A stretch of DNA of 64,000 nucleotides, taken from positions 1 to 64,000 of the forward strand of contig CAKMKJ010000023.1 of assembly GCA_927443345.1 (NCBI GenBank), written 5' to 3'. The stretch comes from an uncultured Anaerolineaceae bacterium. GTDB lineage: Bacteria; Chloroflexota; Anaerolineae; Anaerolineales; Anaerolineaceae. Below, one piece after another: positions 48,476-56,900 of the stretch. Below the pieces are notes generated by a model, which saw nothing but the letters and a program-made list of their open reading frames with translations, did not search any database and was not told the origin of the DNA. Made by a program: the position numbers and the translations under genes. Position 1 is the first letter of the stretch. Every line of letters starts with the position of its first letter.

Positions 48476-49739
48476 TTTCTAGGGCAGGTTGTTTAATTAC
48501 AGGTTTGCGGTTAATCACCCACACCAAAAGCGCACCGACTACAAACAATCCCATATTCATCACGAATGGCAGAGATCGGTTGATTGCCGAGAGCTGTCCG
48601 GCGATCCAGCCAAAGGGTGAAGTGAACAAGATCAGGGTTGCATAAACCACAGCGCTGATGCGCGCGCGCTCTTTGGTTTCCATAGCCACGGCCAGCAAAG
48701 ATTCTGTCATCGGGCTAACGAGAGAAGCGGCTGCACCTTCAAGAACCACGCTGATCACTAGCAGCATTACCGATTGAGCCGGCATAAAAACCAACAAAGC
48801 CTGACTCACAAAATAGCCTGCAAACCCGACCCACATGGGCAGACGAAAATGTAGAATATTGGTCAACCTCGGACCAATGACAAAGAACCCAACCGTCATA
48901 ATGATCGATCGCAACATCACAAATATCGAAATCTGAGAGTTGTCGAACCCCAATTTGCTGGTAAACAAAACACCCCAAAAACTGCCATTCACCATGGAGA
49001 AAATATTTGTGATCACCATTAACGATAGAGCGCCTAAGATAGCCTTTGAACGAAAAACCTGTCCGATCACACTGCGGTAATCACCCAACAGACTGATGAT
49101 GGAACTGTTGCGGGTTTCTTCCATGCGCTGCACACCGCGGACGGTTTCTTTTGAAAAAGCATAGAGGATTGCTGCTTTGGCTGTAATCATGATTGAACCA
49201 AAAACAAGCAATCCACGCATGGCGGGCACCAGCCCGACTTTTTGGACGATCCACCCGCCCAGCGGCGAGAAGAAAGCTGAACATACCGCAAAGATCATGA
49301 TCCAGGTCCACATATGCACCACATGGCGCTCTTCGGCGTCTTCAACCAGCAGACAAGTCCAGGCTGTATGGGCAATGCGAAACAATCCATTTATCATGGC
49401 TGCGATGATGAAGTAGGTCGTGTTTTGGGCAAAAGCCCAAATCAAACATGGGATACTCCAGGTGATGAGATCCGTCACAAACAAGGTAGTTCGGCGGCCA
49501 AATTTATCGGTAATCGCACCGCTCAGAATTGCACTGATGATCTGAAATATCAATCCCAGGCTGGCAATCGCGCCTATCCATTGGTCAGTTACCCCAAGCG
49601 CCAGCATATAAACTGATAGAAAGGGAGCATACAAATTGTACGGAATGCCAAACAATGGTTCCGTCAATACCGTTGCGCGGGGCGTCCCTTTAAGCTCCCG
49701 CAGCGTTTGAAAAAGGGGATGGTTTTTAACAAAGTTCAT
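48468..49739 (-). CDS. MFS transporter
   Basis: A 423-residue, 12-helix major facilitator protein with the loop 2-3 motif GAITDKFGRRTTL (about 76-88), the classic GxxxDxxGRR pattern. It is 41 bases downstream of the GH3 beta-glucosidase on the same strand and probably in its operon, so it may import a beta-glucoside or export a product sugar. Its end overlaps the convergent epimerase gene by 8 bases. Confidence 0.85.
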   Translation of the reverse strand: MNFVKNHPLFQTLRELKGTPRATVLTEPLFGIPYNLYAPFLSVYMLALGVTDQWIGAIASLGLIFQIISAILSGAITDKFGRRTTLFVTDLITWSIPCLIWAFAQNTTYFIIAAMINGLFRIAHTAWTCLLVEDAEERHVVHMWTWIMIFAVCSAFFSPLGGWIVQKVGLVPAMRGLLVFGSIMITAKAAILYAFSKETVRGVQRMEETRNSSIISLLGDYRSVIGQVFRSKAILGALSLMVITNIFSMVNGSFWGVLFTSKLGFDNSQISIFVMLRSIIMTVGFFVIGPRLTNILHFRLPMWVGFAGYFVSQALLVFMPAQSVMLLVISVVLEGAAASLVSPMTESLLAVAMETKERARISAVVYATLILFTSPFGWIAGQLSAINRSLPFVMNMGLFVVGALLVWVINRKPVIKQPALEIS

Positions 49740-49780
49740 TCATATGCCAAAACACCCAAAAGTTTGCAAAGATAAAAATC

Positions 49781-51967
49781 TTATTCCACTTGCAGTGATG
49801 CTTTTAAAAGATCAGCGTCGCGGGAAGAGGGGCCAACCAACAGCTCAAATTCTCCAGATTCAACCACATTGCTGCCCTCGGCATTGATTATCGCAAAAGC
49901 GTCAAAAGGCAGTTCAAATTCGACCGTTTTCTTTTCACCGGCCGATAATGCAACTCGGGCAAACCCTTTGAGGGCTTTGTTGACCCATGTTGCCGAAGTG
50001 ACAACATCTGAAACGTAAGCCTGAACAACCTCAACACCGTCACGTTTGCCGTTGTTTTCCACATCCACGCTGATTTTTGCAGATTGGCCCGTTTTCAGAA
50101 CAGGCGTCTTTAACTGCAGATTTGAATAGCGGTAGTTGGTGTAGCTCAGTCCGTGGCCAAATGGGAAGAGCGGTTCCTGGGTCATGTCGGCATAAGTGCT
50201 GCCGTGCTGTCCCCGTACCTGGCTATAAAACACGGGCTGCTGCCCCACATGAACAGGGATTGAAATAGTCAATTTGCCGGCGGGATTTATTGCGCCAAAC
50301 AGGGCTTCAGCTATGGCGCGTCCGCCTTCCATGCCTGGATTGAAACCTTCGAGTATGGCAGCGGCGTTTTTGGCTGAGGCTGGCAGTACCAATGGTTTGC
50401 TGTTGACCAACACGACCACCAATGGTTTGCCCGTTTTTTCAAGGGCATCCAGCAGCGCAATTTGACCGCCTTGCAGTTCCAACGTAGCGGTGCTGTTCGT
50501 CTCGCCAATAAACTTCAAATGATCACCTACAACTGCAATAACAACATCCGCTTTATGGGCAGCCGCGACCACAGCGGGGATGTTTGAGAGATCATCATCA
50601 ACGATTGAACAGCCTTTTTCGTATAATACTGCCACATCCTTTGGCGCCAGAGCTCGGATGCCGTCAATCACGGTGGTGGTTTTCTCACGAGGCTGCTTGC
50701 CTGCTTCTGCTGAATGTTGTGAAGAACCCAGACACCAATCGCCCAGTTGAGACATGTCGTCATCGGCATTTGGGCCGACAACAGCAATGGTTTTAATTTT
50801 GGATGAGTCCAGCGGCAAAACGCCATTATTTTGCAACAGGATCAAACTCTGACGGGCAGCATCCAGGTTGGCTGCGCGGTGATCAGCGCGGTTGACCTCA
50901 ATTGCGGCACGCTCAAGATCTGGCCGGCGTGGATTTTCAAAAAGACCCATGCGGAACTTCAATGCCAATAATCGCGCGCAGGGGGCATCAATTTCAGTTT
51001 CAGCTAATCGGCCTGTTTTGACCGCTTCAATGGCCCCTTCATAGAATTCGGGCGTGGTCATCATAATATCATTGCCAGCACGCAATGCTACAATGGCAGC
51101 TTCGGCAAAATTGGCGCACACCTTTTGCTGTTTGACCAAACTACCGACATTATCCCAATCAGTTACCACCACGCCTTTGAAACCCCATTCATCTTTTAAC
51201 ACTTCTACCAGCAGCCAGTGGTTGACGGTAGAAGGCTGGCCTTCAATGGATTGATAGCCGGTCATGAAAGTCATAGCACCAGCCTGAACAGCCCGCTTAA
51301 AAGGCGGCAAAAAGTAGCTGCGCAGCTTGCGGCGTGAAAGGTCAGCCTCGGAGGAATCGCGTCCACCCTGGGTCTCAGAGTAACCGGCATAATGCTTGGC
51401 GGTGGCCAAGACCGCCGTGGGATCGTTGAGTCCATTACCCTGGTAGCCGCGGATCATGGCTGAGGCGAACTCACCAATTAAAAAGGGATCCTCGCCAAAG
51501 GTTTCACCAGTACGACCCCAGCGCAGATCACGGCTGAGACAAAGCACAGGTGAAAAAGTCCAGTGGATGCCGGTGGGACACATTTCTTCGGCGGTCACCC
51601 GGCCAACTTTTTCAAGCATTTCGGGGTTCCATGCCCCAGCCAGAGCCAGTTGCGTTGGAAAGATGGTAGCGCCTTTCCAGAAGGAGTGGCCATGAATGCC
51701 GTCCTCACCTACCAACAGCGGAATGCCGAGACGGTTTTTTGCGGCCAGATCCATGGCGCGGTTGATCTTGGCACCCAGAACATGCAAGATTGAACCCGGC
51801 TGCCGCGTATTAATAAAAGAAAGATCTTCTTCACGCGCATCCCACAACATGAGTTGGCCAACTTTTTCTCCAAGCGTCATACGTCCGAGCAGGTCGGCAA
51901 CACGTTCTTCAATAGGCAAATTGGCATTGAGATAATCGAGAGTGGTCGCGTGAGCAATTTGGGTCAT
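49781..51967 (-). CDS. GH3 beta-glucosidase (BglX-like)
   Basis: A 728-residue retaining glycosidase: (beta/alpha)8 domain with nucleophile D270 (VVVTDWD) and the sugar-binding KHYAGY near 191, an alpha/beta sandwich domain (about 390-600) and a C-terminal fibronectin III-like domain (about 640-728). Beta-glucosidase is most likely; beta-xylosidase is possible. There is no signal peptide, unlike periplasmic BglX, so it splits imported sugars. A LacI-type operator lies 36 bp before the start and a divergent LacI gene follows. Confidence 0.9.
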   Translation of the reverse strand: MTQIAHATTLDYLNANLPIEERVADLLGRMTLGEKVGQLMLWDAREEDLSFINTRQPGSILHVLGAKINRAMDLAAKNRLGIPLLVGEDGIHGHSFWKGATIFPTQLALAGAWNPEMLEKVGRVTAEEMCPTGIHWTFSPVLCLSRDLRWGRTGETFGEDPFLIGEFASAMIRGYQGNGLNDPTAVLATAKHYAGYSETQGGRDSSEADLSRRKLRSYFLPPFKRAVQAGAMTFMTGYQSIEGQPSTVNHWLLVEVLKDEWGFKGVVVTDWDNVGSLVKQQKVCANFAEAAIVALRAGNDIMMTTPEFYEGAIEAVKTGRLAETEIDAPCARLLALKFRMGLFENPRRPDLERAAIEVNRADHRAANLDAARQSLILLQNNGVLPLDSSKIKTIAVVGPNADDDMSQLGDWCLGSSQHSAEAGKQPREKTTTVIDGIRALAPKDVAVLYEKGCSIVDDDLSNIPAVVAAAHKADVVIAVVGDHLKFIGETNSTATLELQGGQIALLDALEKTGKPLVVVLVNSKPLVLPASAKNAAAILEGFNPGMEGGRAIAEALFGAINPAGKLTISIPVHVGQQPVFYSQVRGQHGSTYADMTQEPLFPFGHGLSYTNYRYSNLQLKTPVLKTGQSAKISVDVENNGKRDGVEVVQAYVSDVVTSATWVNKALKGFARVALSAGEKKTVEFELPFDAFAIINAEGSNVVESGEFELLVGPSSRDADLLKASLQVE

Positions 51968-52002
51968 GTAGAACTCCAGAAAAGTGGGAATAATTCGTTT
52001 AT

Positions 52003-52016
52003 TGGAACCGGTTGCA
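52003..52016. promoter_or_regulatory. LacI/CcpA-type operator before the GH3 beta-glucosidase gene
   Basis: TGGAACCGGTTGCA fits the general LacI-family operator consensus TGNAANCGNTTNCA at every fixed position. It lies 36 bp from the GH3 start, in the gap shared with a divergent LacI-family gene. Confidence 0.7.
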
Positions 52017-52141
52017 TTACTGATTGGAATGATTATACCTTAACGCCAGTGTTTTAGTCAGTCATTTCTAGGACAAAATTGAGATGAAATAATACCAACC
52101 TTAAAAATTGTTGACTTTCTACCCGCTACGTGCAATAATAT

Positions 52142-52168
52142 CGGTATCGTTACCGGTATTGATACCGG
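52142..52168. promoter_or_regulatory. Two overlapping palindromes before the second LacI gene
   Basis: CGGTATCGTTACCG (52142-52155) overlaps CCGGTATTGATACCGG (52153-52168). Both have GGTA/TACC arms. They lie 32-58 bp before the regulator start, suiting autorepression. The arms differ from the site at 52003, so two regulators or a relaxed specificity may be involved. Confidence 0.65.
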
Positions 52169-52199
52169 AATCGTTATCTCTTCCCCAATTGAGTCCATC

Positions 52200-53213
52200 A
52201 TGTATAAGAAAAAACGATCCATCACAATTCAAGATGTTGCTCAAACCGCCGGGGTATCGGTATCAACGGTTTCTCGTGTTCTCAACGGTAAAGTAGATGT
52301 CGCCCGTGAAACGCAAGACCGCATTAATGGCGTAATTGAAGAGTTGGGTTATACCTCAAACCTGGCCGCACGCAGCATGCGAAGCCAAAAGAAGAATCTG
52401 ATCGGCTTAATCATGCCAGATATTGCATACCCTTTTGCCATTGAAGTTATGAAGGGTGTCAACCGGGCGATTGCTGAATCTGAATTTGACTTGTTGGTAT
52501 ATACCACCGGTGATGTTCGCAAAAGCGGACGCGCCTCTGCGGAACAGAAATACGTTTCGCTGCTCACCCACTCCATCTCTGATGGCGTGATTATCGTTGC
52601 CCCGGTTGTGGCTGAGTTCAACTCTGACGAGCCGATCGTCTCGATTGATCCTGTCATGAGCAATCCCAGTTACCCATCTGTGCATGCGACGAACTATCAG
52701 GGCGCAATTGACGCCATGGAATACCTCTTCAGCCTGGGGCACAAGCGCATTGGCTACATCGGTGGCCGTCTGGAGCTTGAAAGCGCCAATCGTCGTCTTT
52801 TGGGTTATCAAGACAGCCTTGCCAAAGCAGGTCTCCCCATTGACCAGACATTAATAAAATCCGGTGATTACACTACCCTCTCTGGTATTACTTGCTCCCG
52901 CCAACTTCTTGAACAACCCAACCGACCAACGGCTATATTCGCTTCAAACGATCAAAGCGCCATGGGTGTCTTTCAGGTCGCCGAAGAGATGGGCTTACGT
53001 ATCCCCGAAGATTTGTCCTTGGTTGGTTTTGATAATATTCCAGAATCCAAATACTTAGGTTTAACCACTGTTGATCAATTCATTTTCGAAATGGGTTATA
53101 CCGCTACACAAATGTTGATCAAGATTATTAACAACATGCCGCTTGACGATCAAACTTATCGTATGCAAACACGTCTGGTCATACGTTCATCCTGCCGAAA
53201 GATTGGCGGTTAA
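52200..53213 (+). CDS. LacI family transcriptional regulator
   Basis: 337 residues: helix-turn-helix (TIQDVAQTAGVSVSTVSRVLNG) with hinge (NLAARSMR), then a periplasmic-binding-protein-like sensor domain. Divergent from the GH3-MFS operon and upstream of the xyloside operon in the same direction, so it may control either or both; operator-like sites are seen only in the divergent gap. The ribosome binding site is poor (TTGAG), in keeping with low expression. Confidence 0.9.
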   Translation: MYKKKRSITIQDVAQTAGVSVSTVSRVLNGKVDVARETQDRINGVIEELGYTSNLAARSMRSQKKNLIGLIMPDIAYPFAIEVMKGVNRAIAESEFDLLVYTTGDVRKSGRASAEQKYVSLLTHSISDGVIIVAPVVAEFNSDEPIVSIDPVMSNPSYPSVHATNYQGAIDAMEYLFSLGHKRIGYIGGRLELESANRRLLGYQDSLAKAGLPIDQTLIKSGDYTTLSGITCSRQLLEQPNRPTAIFASNDQSAMGVFQVAEEMGLRIPEDLSLVGFDNIPESKYLGLTTVDQFIFEMGYTATQMLIKIINNMPLDDQTYRMQTRLVIRSSCRKIGG

Positions 53214-53415
53214 TTTCTACCCAAAACTTCATCATCGGCCAAAAAAAAATATCCCCGACTGAAAGGAGAAGGGAGGTGAGTGTGTCAGATAGATTGTATA
53301 AATAGCAGGCCTTCTCTCGAACCTTAGAAGATGAAAGAAGACCTGCGAAGTTGTGTGGAGGCGTTCTCCGCACGTTTCAATTATAGCTTGTACTAACCTA
53401 AAAAGGAGAAGAATC
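53214..53415 (+). promoter_or_regulatory. Structured leader of the xyloside operon
   Basis: Two hairpins: GCAGG...CCTGC with inner CTTCT/AGAAG at 53305-53346, and GTGTGGAG/CTCCGCAC with a 5-nt loop at 53353-53373. Upstream, AAGGAGAAGGGAGGTGAGT is a strong ribosome-binding-like run before a very short GTG-started frame ending at TAG 53302, a possible leader peptide. AAAAGGAG before 53416 serves the binding-protein gene. An attenuation role is a guess. Confidence 0.4.
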
Positions 53416-54753
53416 ATGACCAAAAAGTTGTCTCTGTTACTCAGTGTAGTGATCATTTCTGCACTCTTGCTTGCAGCCTGCGGCACCCCTGCTGCGACTG
53501 AAGCACCCGTTGCTACTGATGCTCCTGCTGCAGCCACCGAAGCACCTGCTGCCACCGAAGCTGCTGCTGAACCTGTAACCATCACCTGGTGGCACATCAC
53601 CACCAAAGATCCCGGTCTCACTGAATTTCAAAAGATGGCCGACGATTACATGGCCATGCACCCCAATGTGACCATTGAACTCACCATTCTTGAAAACGAA
53701 GCCTTCAAGACCAAATTGACCACCGTCATGCAGTCCGGAGAAGTTCCTGATATCTTCCAAAGCTGGGGCCAGGGCGGCATGATCGAACAAGTTAATGCCG
53801 GTCTCTTAAAAGACATCACCGCTGATCTCGAAGGCGAGTGGGGCGACAGTCTTGGCGCTCTTGATGCATTTGCCGTTGATGGCAAGAGTTATGGTGTACC
53901 CTGGGATATGGGTGCCGTCACCTTCTGGTACAACAAAGATCTCTTTGCACAAGCTGGTGTTGAAGTTCCTACCACCTGGTCTGAATTCTTGACTGTATGC
54001 GAAACCCTCAAAGCAGCCGGAATCACCCCGATCTCAGTGGGTGCGGGCGACAAATGGCCTGGCATGCACATCTGGGCTTACTTGGTTTCCCGCATAGGCG
54101 GAGCCGAAGCATTCAGCGCTGCAGCCGCCTCTGGCGATGCCCGCACTGGTTCCTTTGAAGATGAAGCTTTCGTTCAAGCTGGTTATGAACTGAAGAAACT
54201 TGTTGATGGTGGATACTTCCAGGAAGGTTTCTTGGGTGCCACTCATGATGATATGAATGCCACATTTGGCAATGGCAAAGCAGCCATGGAACTCGGTGGA
54301 CAATGGTCTCCTTCCGTTCAAGCCGCAAACAGCGCTGATACACTTGGCGTCAAGAACCTCGGCATGTTTAACTTCCCCGCTGTTGAAGGTGGTGTAGGAC
54401 TCATGACTGACATTGTTGGTGGTGGTAACGGCTTTGCTATCGGCAAAGACGCCCCTGCCGAAGCCATTGACTTCGTAAAATATCTAACCAATCTTGAAAA
54501 TCAAAAAATCGTCGCTTCCACTGGTATGGGTATTCCTGTGGCCAAGGGCGCATCTGAATCCATTGCCGATCCCAACATGGTGATGGTTGCCGATGCTGTT
54601 GCCAATTCCACTTACTATCAACTGTACTTCGATCAGGTTCTGCCTTCTGCCATGGGCAGCATCATTAATGACGCAGTACAAAAGATCTTCGCCGGCACCG
54701 CAACTCCAGAAGAAGTTGCCGCTGAAATTGAAGCTGGTTTCTTAGCTCAATAG
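53416..54753 (+). CDS. Sugar ABC transporter substrate-binding lipoprotein (CUT1), xyloside operon
   Basis: 445 residues: lipoprotein signal with lipobox LLAAC near residue 22, an Ala/Thr/Glu/Pro-rich linker to about 55, then a family 1 solute-binding domain beginning VTITWWHITTKDPGLTEFQ. The frame extends upstream to 53353, but AGGAG and the signal peptide start mark ATG 53416. First gene of the operon with two permeases, beta-xylosidase, xylose isomerase and xylulokinase, so the likely ligand is xylobiose or a longer xylo-oligosaccharide. Confidence 0.92.
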   Translation: MTKKLSLLLSVVIISALLLAACGTPAATEAPVATDAPAAATEAPAATEAAAEPVTITWWHITTKDPGLTEFQKMADDYMAMHPNVTIELTILENEAFKTKLTTVMQSGEVPDIFQSWGQGGMIEQVNAGLLKDITADLEGEWGDSLGALDAFAVDGKSYGVPWDMGAVTFWYNKDLFAQAGVEVPTTWSEFLTVCETLKAAGITPISVGAGDKWPGMHIWAYLVSRIGGAEAFSAAAASGDARTGSFEDEAFVQAGYELKKLVDGGYFQEGFLGATHDDMNATFGNGKAAMELGGQWSPSVQAANSADTLGVKNLGMFNFPAVEGGVGLMTDIVGGGNGFAIGKDAPAEAIDFVKYLTNLENQKIVASTGMGIPVAKGASESIADPNMVMVADAVANSTYYQLYFDQVLPSAMGSIINDAVQKIFAGTATPEEVAAEIEAGFLAQ

Positions 54754-54769
54754 TTCTTTGAAATATCTG

Positions 54770-54808
54770 GCAGGTGCGGAGGTGGTTTAAGAACCACTCC
54801 GCACCTGC
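54770..54808 (+). other. Intercistronic hairpin after the second binding-protein gene
   Basis: GCAGGTGCGGA...TCCGCACCTGC with GTGGTT/AACCAC inside, one bulged base, a 4-nt loop and no T-run. It probably stabilises the binding-protein mRNA or partly blocks read-through to the permeases. It matches in place the hairpin of the arabinofuranoside operon. Confidence 0.7.
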
Positions 54809-54954
54809 AACAAATAGATGAACAAGCCCGTTCCCCAGGTATTAAGAAATAAGGTCAAATTTCAGAAGTAAACTCCCTGTGGGACAGTATTCGGAAAAAC
54901 CAAGTTATATCACTACCGCCACCCGAATATTATCAAACACAGAAAGAGATAATT

Positions 54955-55896
54955 ATGCAATCGAATCCTGCCCAGGAAAAAAATTTTTATCAAAAAGCCA
55001 GTGGTCTTTCACGCAAAACCAAAGATCGAATGGTTATTATCCTATTCTTGTTTCCAGCACTTATCATCTTCTTGCTTTTTGTAATTTATCCGATTTTTCG
55101 CTCCGCTTATTACAGTACATTTGATTGGAAAGGTTTAGGCGAAGCCACCAATAATATCGGTTTGGAAAATTACAGAAAAATCCTTATCGACACAGTATTC
55201 CAGAAATCTGTTGTCAATGTTGTCATTATTATTGTACTTTCATTAGCAATTCAACTTCCGGCAGCAATAATTCTCTCAACCATGGTTGCCCGTGATCTTC
55301 CCGGTCGAGCATTATTCAGAACTATATTTTTTCTCCCTTATGTTTTATCAGAAGTCAACGCAGCCATTATGTGGATGCTGCTTTACAATCCAGACCCTGA
55401 ACGCGGATTTATAAACGGGATTTTGGTGGCTTTGGGGTTAAACACAGTCAACTGGCTTGCAGACATGAACATCGTTCTGTTTGCTGTTTTTGTTGTCTTG
55501 ACCTGGAAATATTTCGGGTTTCACATGTTGCTTTATTTAACCGGACTTCAAAACATTCCTACGGAAATTGAAGAAGCGGCGCGCATGGATGGGGCCAATT
55601 CTTTTCAGAGTTTTTGGTATATCACCCTACCTCTATTAAGTGGCACAATAAAAACCTCGGTCCAAATGTCAGTTTTAGGCTCCATTCAGCAGTTTATCCT
55701 GGTCTGGGTAATGACCAAAGGTGGACCTGTGAATGCGAGTGAGGTAATGGCAACCTATATGTATCGTTTCGGGTTTGTCAGATTCCAATTTGGATATGGT
55801 TCTGCAGTAGCGATTATTATGTTCCTCATCTGTGTCATCTTCTCGCTGCTTTACCGTCGTTTGACCAACAAACCAGATTATCTGACAGGTCTTTAG
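54955..55896 (+). CDS. CUT1 sugar ABC transporter permease, MalF type
   Basis: 313 residues with six helices and the EAA loop (IEEAARMDGANSFQSFWYITLP, near 205). The cytoplasmic N-terminus is longer than average (about 25 residues). Partner of the next permease, 12 bp downstream; no ATPase gene nearby. Xyloside import is inferred from the operon. Confidence 0.92.
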   Translation: MQSNPAQEKNFYQKASGLSRKTKDRMVIILFLFPALIIFLLFVIYPIFRSAYYSTFDWKGLGEATNNIGLENYRKILIDTVFQKSVVNVVIIIVLSLAIQLPAAIILSTMVARDLPGRALFRTIFFLPYVLSEVNAAIMWMLLYNPDPERGFINGILVALGLNTVNWLADMNIVLFAVFVVLTWKYFGFHMLLYLTGLQNIPTEIEEAARMDGANSFQSFWYITLPLLSGTIKTSVQMSVLGSIQQFILVWVMTKGGPVNASEVMATYMYRFGFVRFQFGYGSAVAIIMFLICVIFSLLYRRLTNKPDYLTGL

Positions 55897-55908
55897 AAAG
55901 GTTATTTC

Positions 55909-56778
55909 ATGCAAAGCATTATTCCTACCCCTCGTTGGATGCGAAAAACTGTACCAAGATTCTTTCAATACCTGCTCCTCACAATTACAACGATTTTAAT
56001 TTTCGTTCCTATTGTGATTCTACTCTTCGGCAGTGTAAAAACCACTGGTCAAATGTACTCACACCCTTATTCCATTCCCAATCCGCCCAATTGGGATAAC
56101 ATCATCAAAATTTTATCGACACCCAGTTTTTGGGGCATGATGAAGAACAGTCTCATCGTTATGGTAAGTACCACAGGATTGACAGTCTTCCTGTGTGCTT
56201 TAGTCTCGTTTGTTTTTGCCCGCCTCGAATTTCGTGGCAAAAACTGGATCTTTAATCTGTTTACTGTTGGGTTGATGTTCCCCATCAACGTTGCCATCCT
56301 GCCAGTCTATTTTATTTTACGACAACTGGAGCAATTCGGCATCAATATGATTGACAGCCTGATGGGCGTCATCCTTGTTCAGACTGCCTTCCAACTTTCT
56401 GGCAATATCATGATCTTGCGAGGTTTTTTTACTGCAGTACCCAAAGAATTGCAAGACGCCGCCTACATTGACGGATGTACCAATTTTGATTTTTTCTGGC
56501 GTATCTTGCTTCCACTGGTCAAACCCTCTTTAGCAGCTATTGCAGCTTTGATCATGATAGCCAGTTGGAATGATCTGCTTGTGCCACTCGTCGTCTTAAA
56601 CAGCGATAAATTGTGGACCCTGCCACTTGGTACTATGCAATTTCAGGGACAATATTCACAAGATTTGGCCATAGTATCTGCTTTTGTAGCCTTATCATCT
56701 ATTCCAACCATCATCTTTTATTTCTTTGCTGAAAAACAAATCGTGGCTGGTCTGACCGCAGGTGCTGTCAAAGGTTAG
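55909..56778 (+). CDS. CUT1 sugar ABC transporter permease, MalG type
   Basis: 289 residues, six helices, with the EAA loop (QDAAYIDGCTNFDFFWRILLP, near 185) and the typical C-terminus AGAVKG. AAAGG precedes the ATG. In the 122-bp gap that follows, ATGGT/ACCAT (56799-56814) forms a small inverted repeat of unknown role. Confidence 0.92.
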   Translation: MQSIIPTPRWMRKTVPRFFQYLLLTITTILIFVPIVILLFGSVKTTGQMYSHPYSIPNPPNWDNIIKILSTPSFWGMMKNSLIVMVSTTGLTVFLCALVSFVFARLEFRGKNWIFNLFTVGLMFPINVAILPVYFILRQLEQFGINMIDSLMGVILVQTAFQLSGNIMILRGFFTAVPKELQDAAYIDGCTNFDFFWRILLPLVKPSLAAIAALIMIASWNDLLVPLVVLNSDKLWTLPLGTMQFQGQYSQDLAIVSAFVALSSIPTIIFYFFAEKQIVAGLTAGAVKG

Positions 56779-56900
56779 TTTCTATATTAAATATTCGCAT
56801 GGTGTTGTTACCATAAACGCTCCAAGTACTGCAAGGTACTCACCGAGGTTCCACGGAAAATAGCACTAATGGTTTTGAAATTATTACTAAGGAGTACCTT

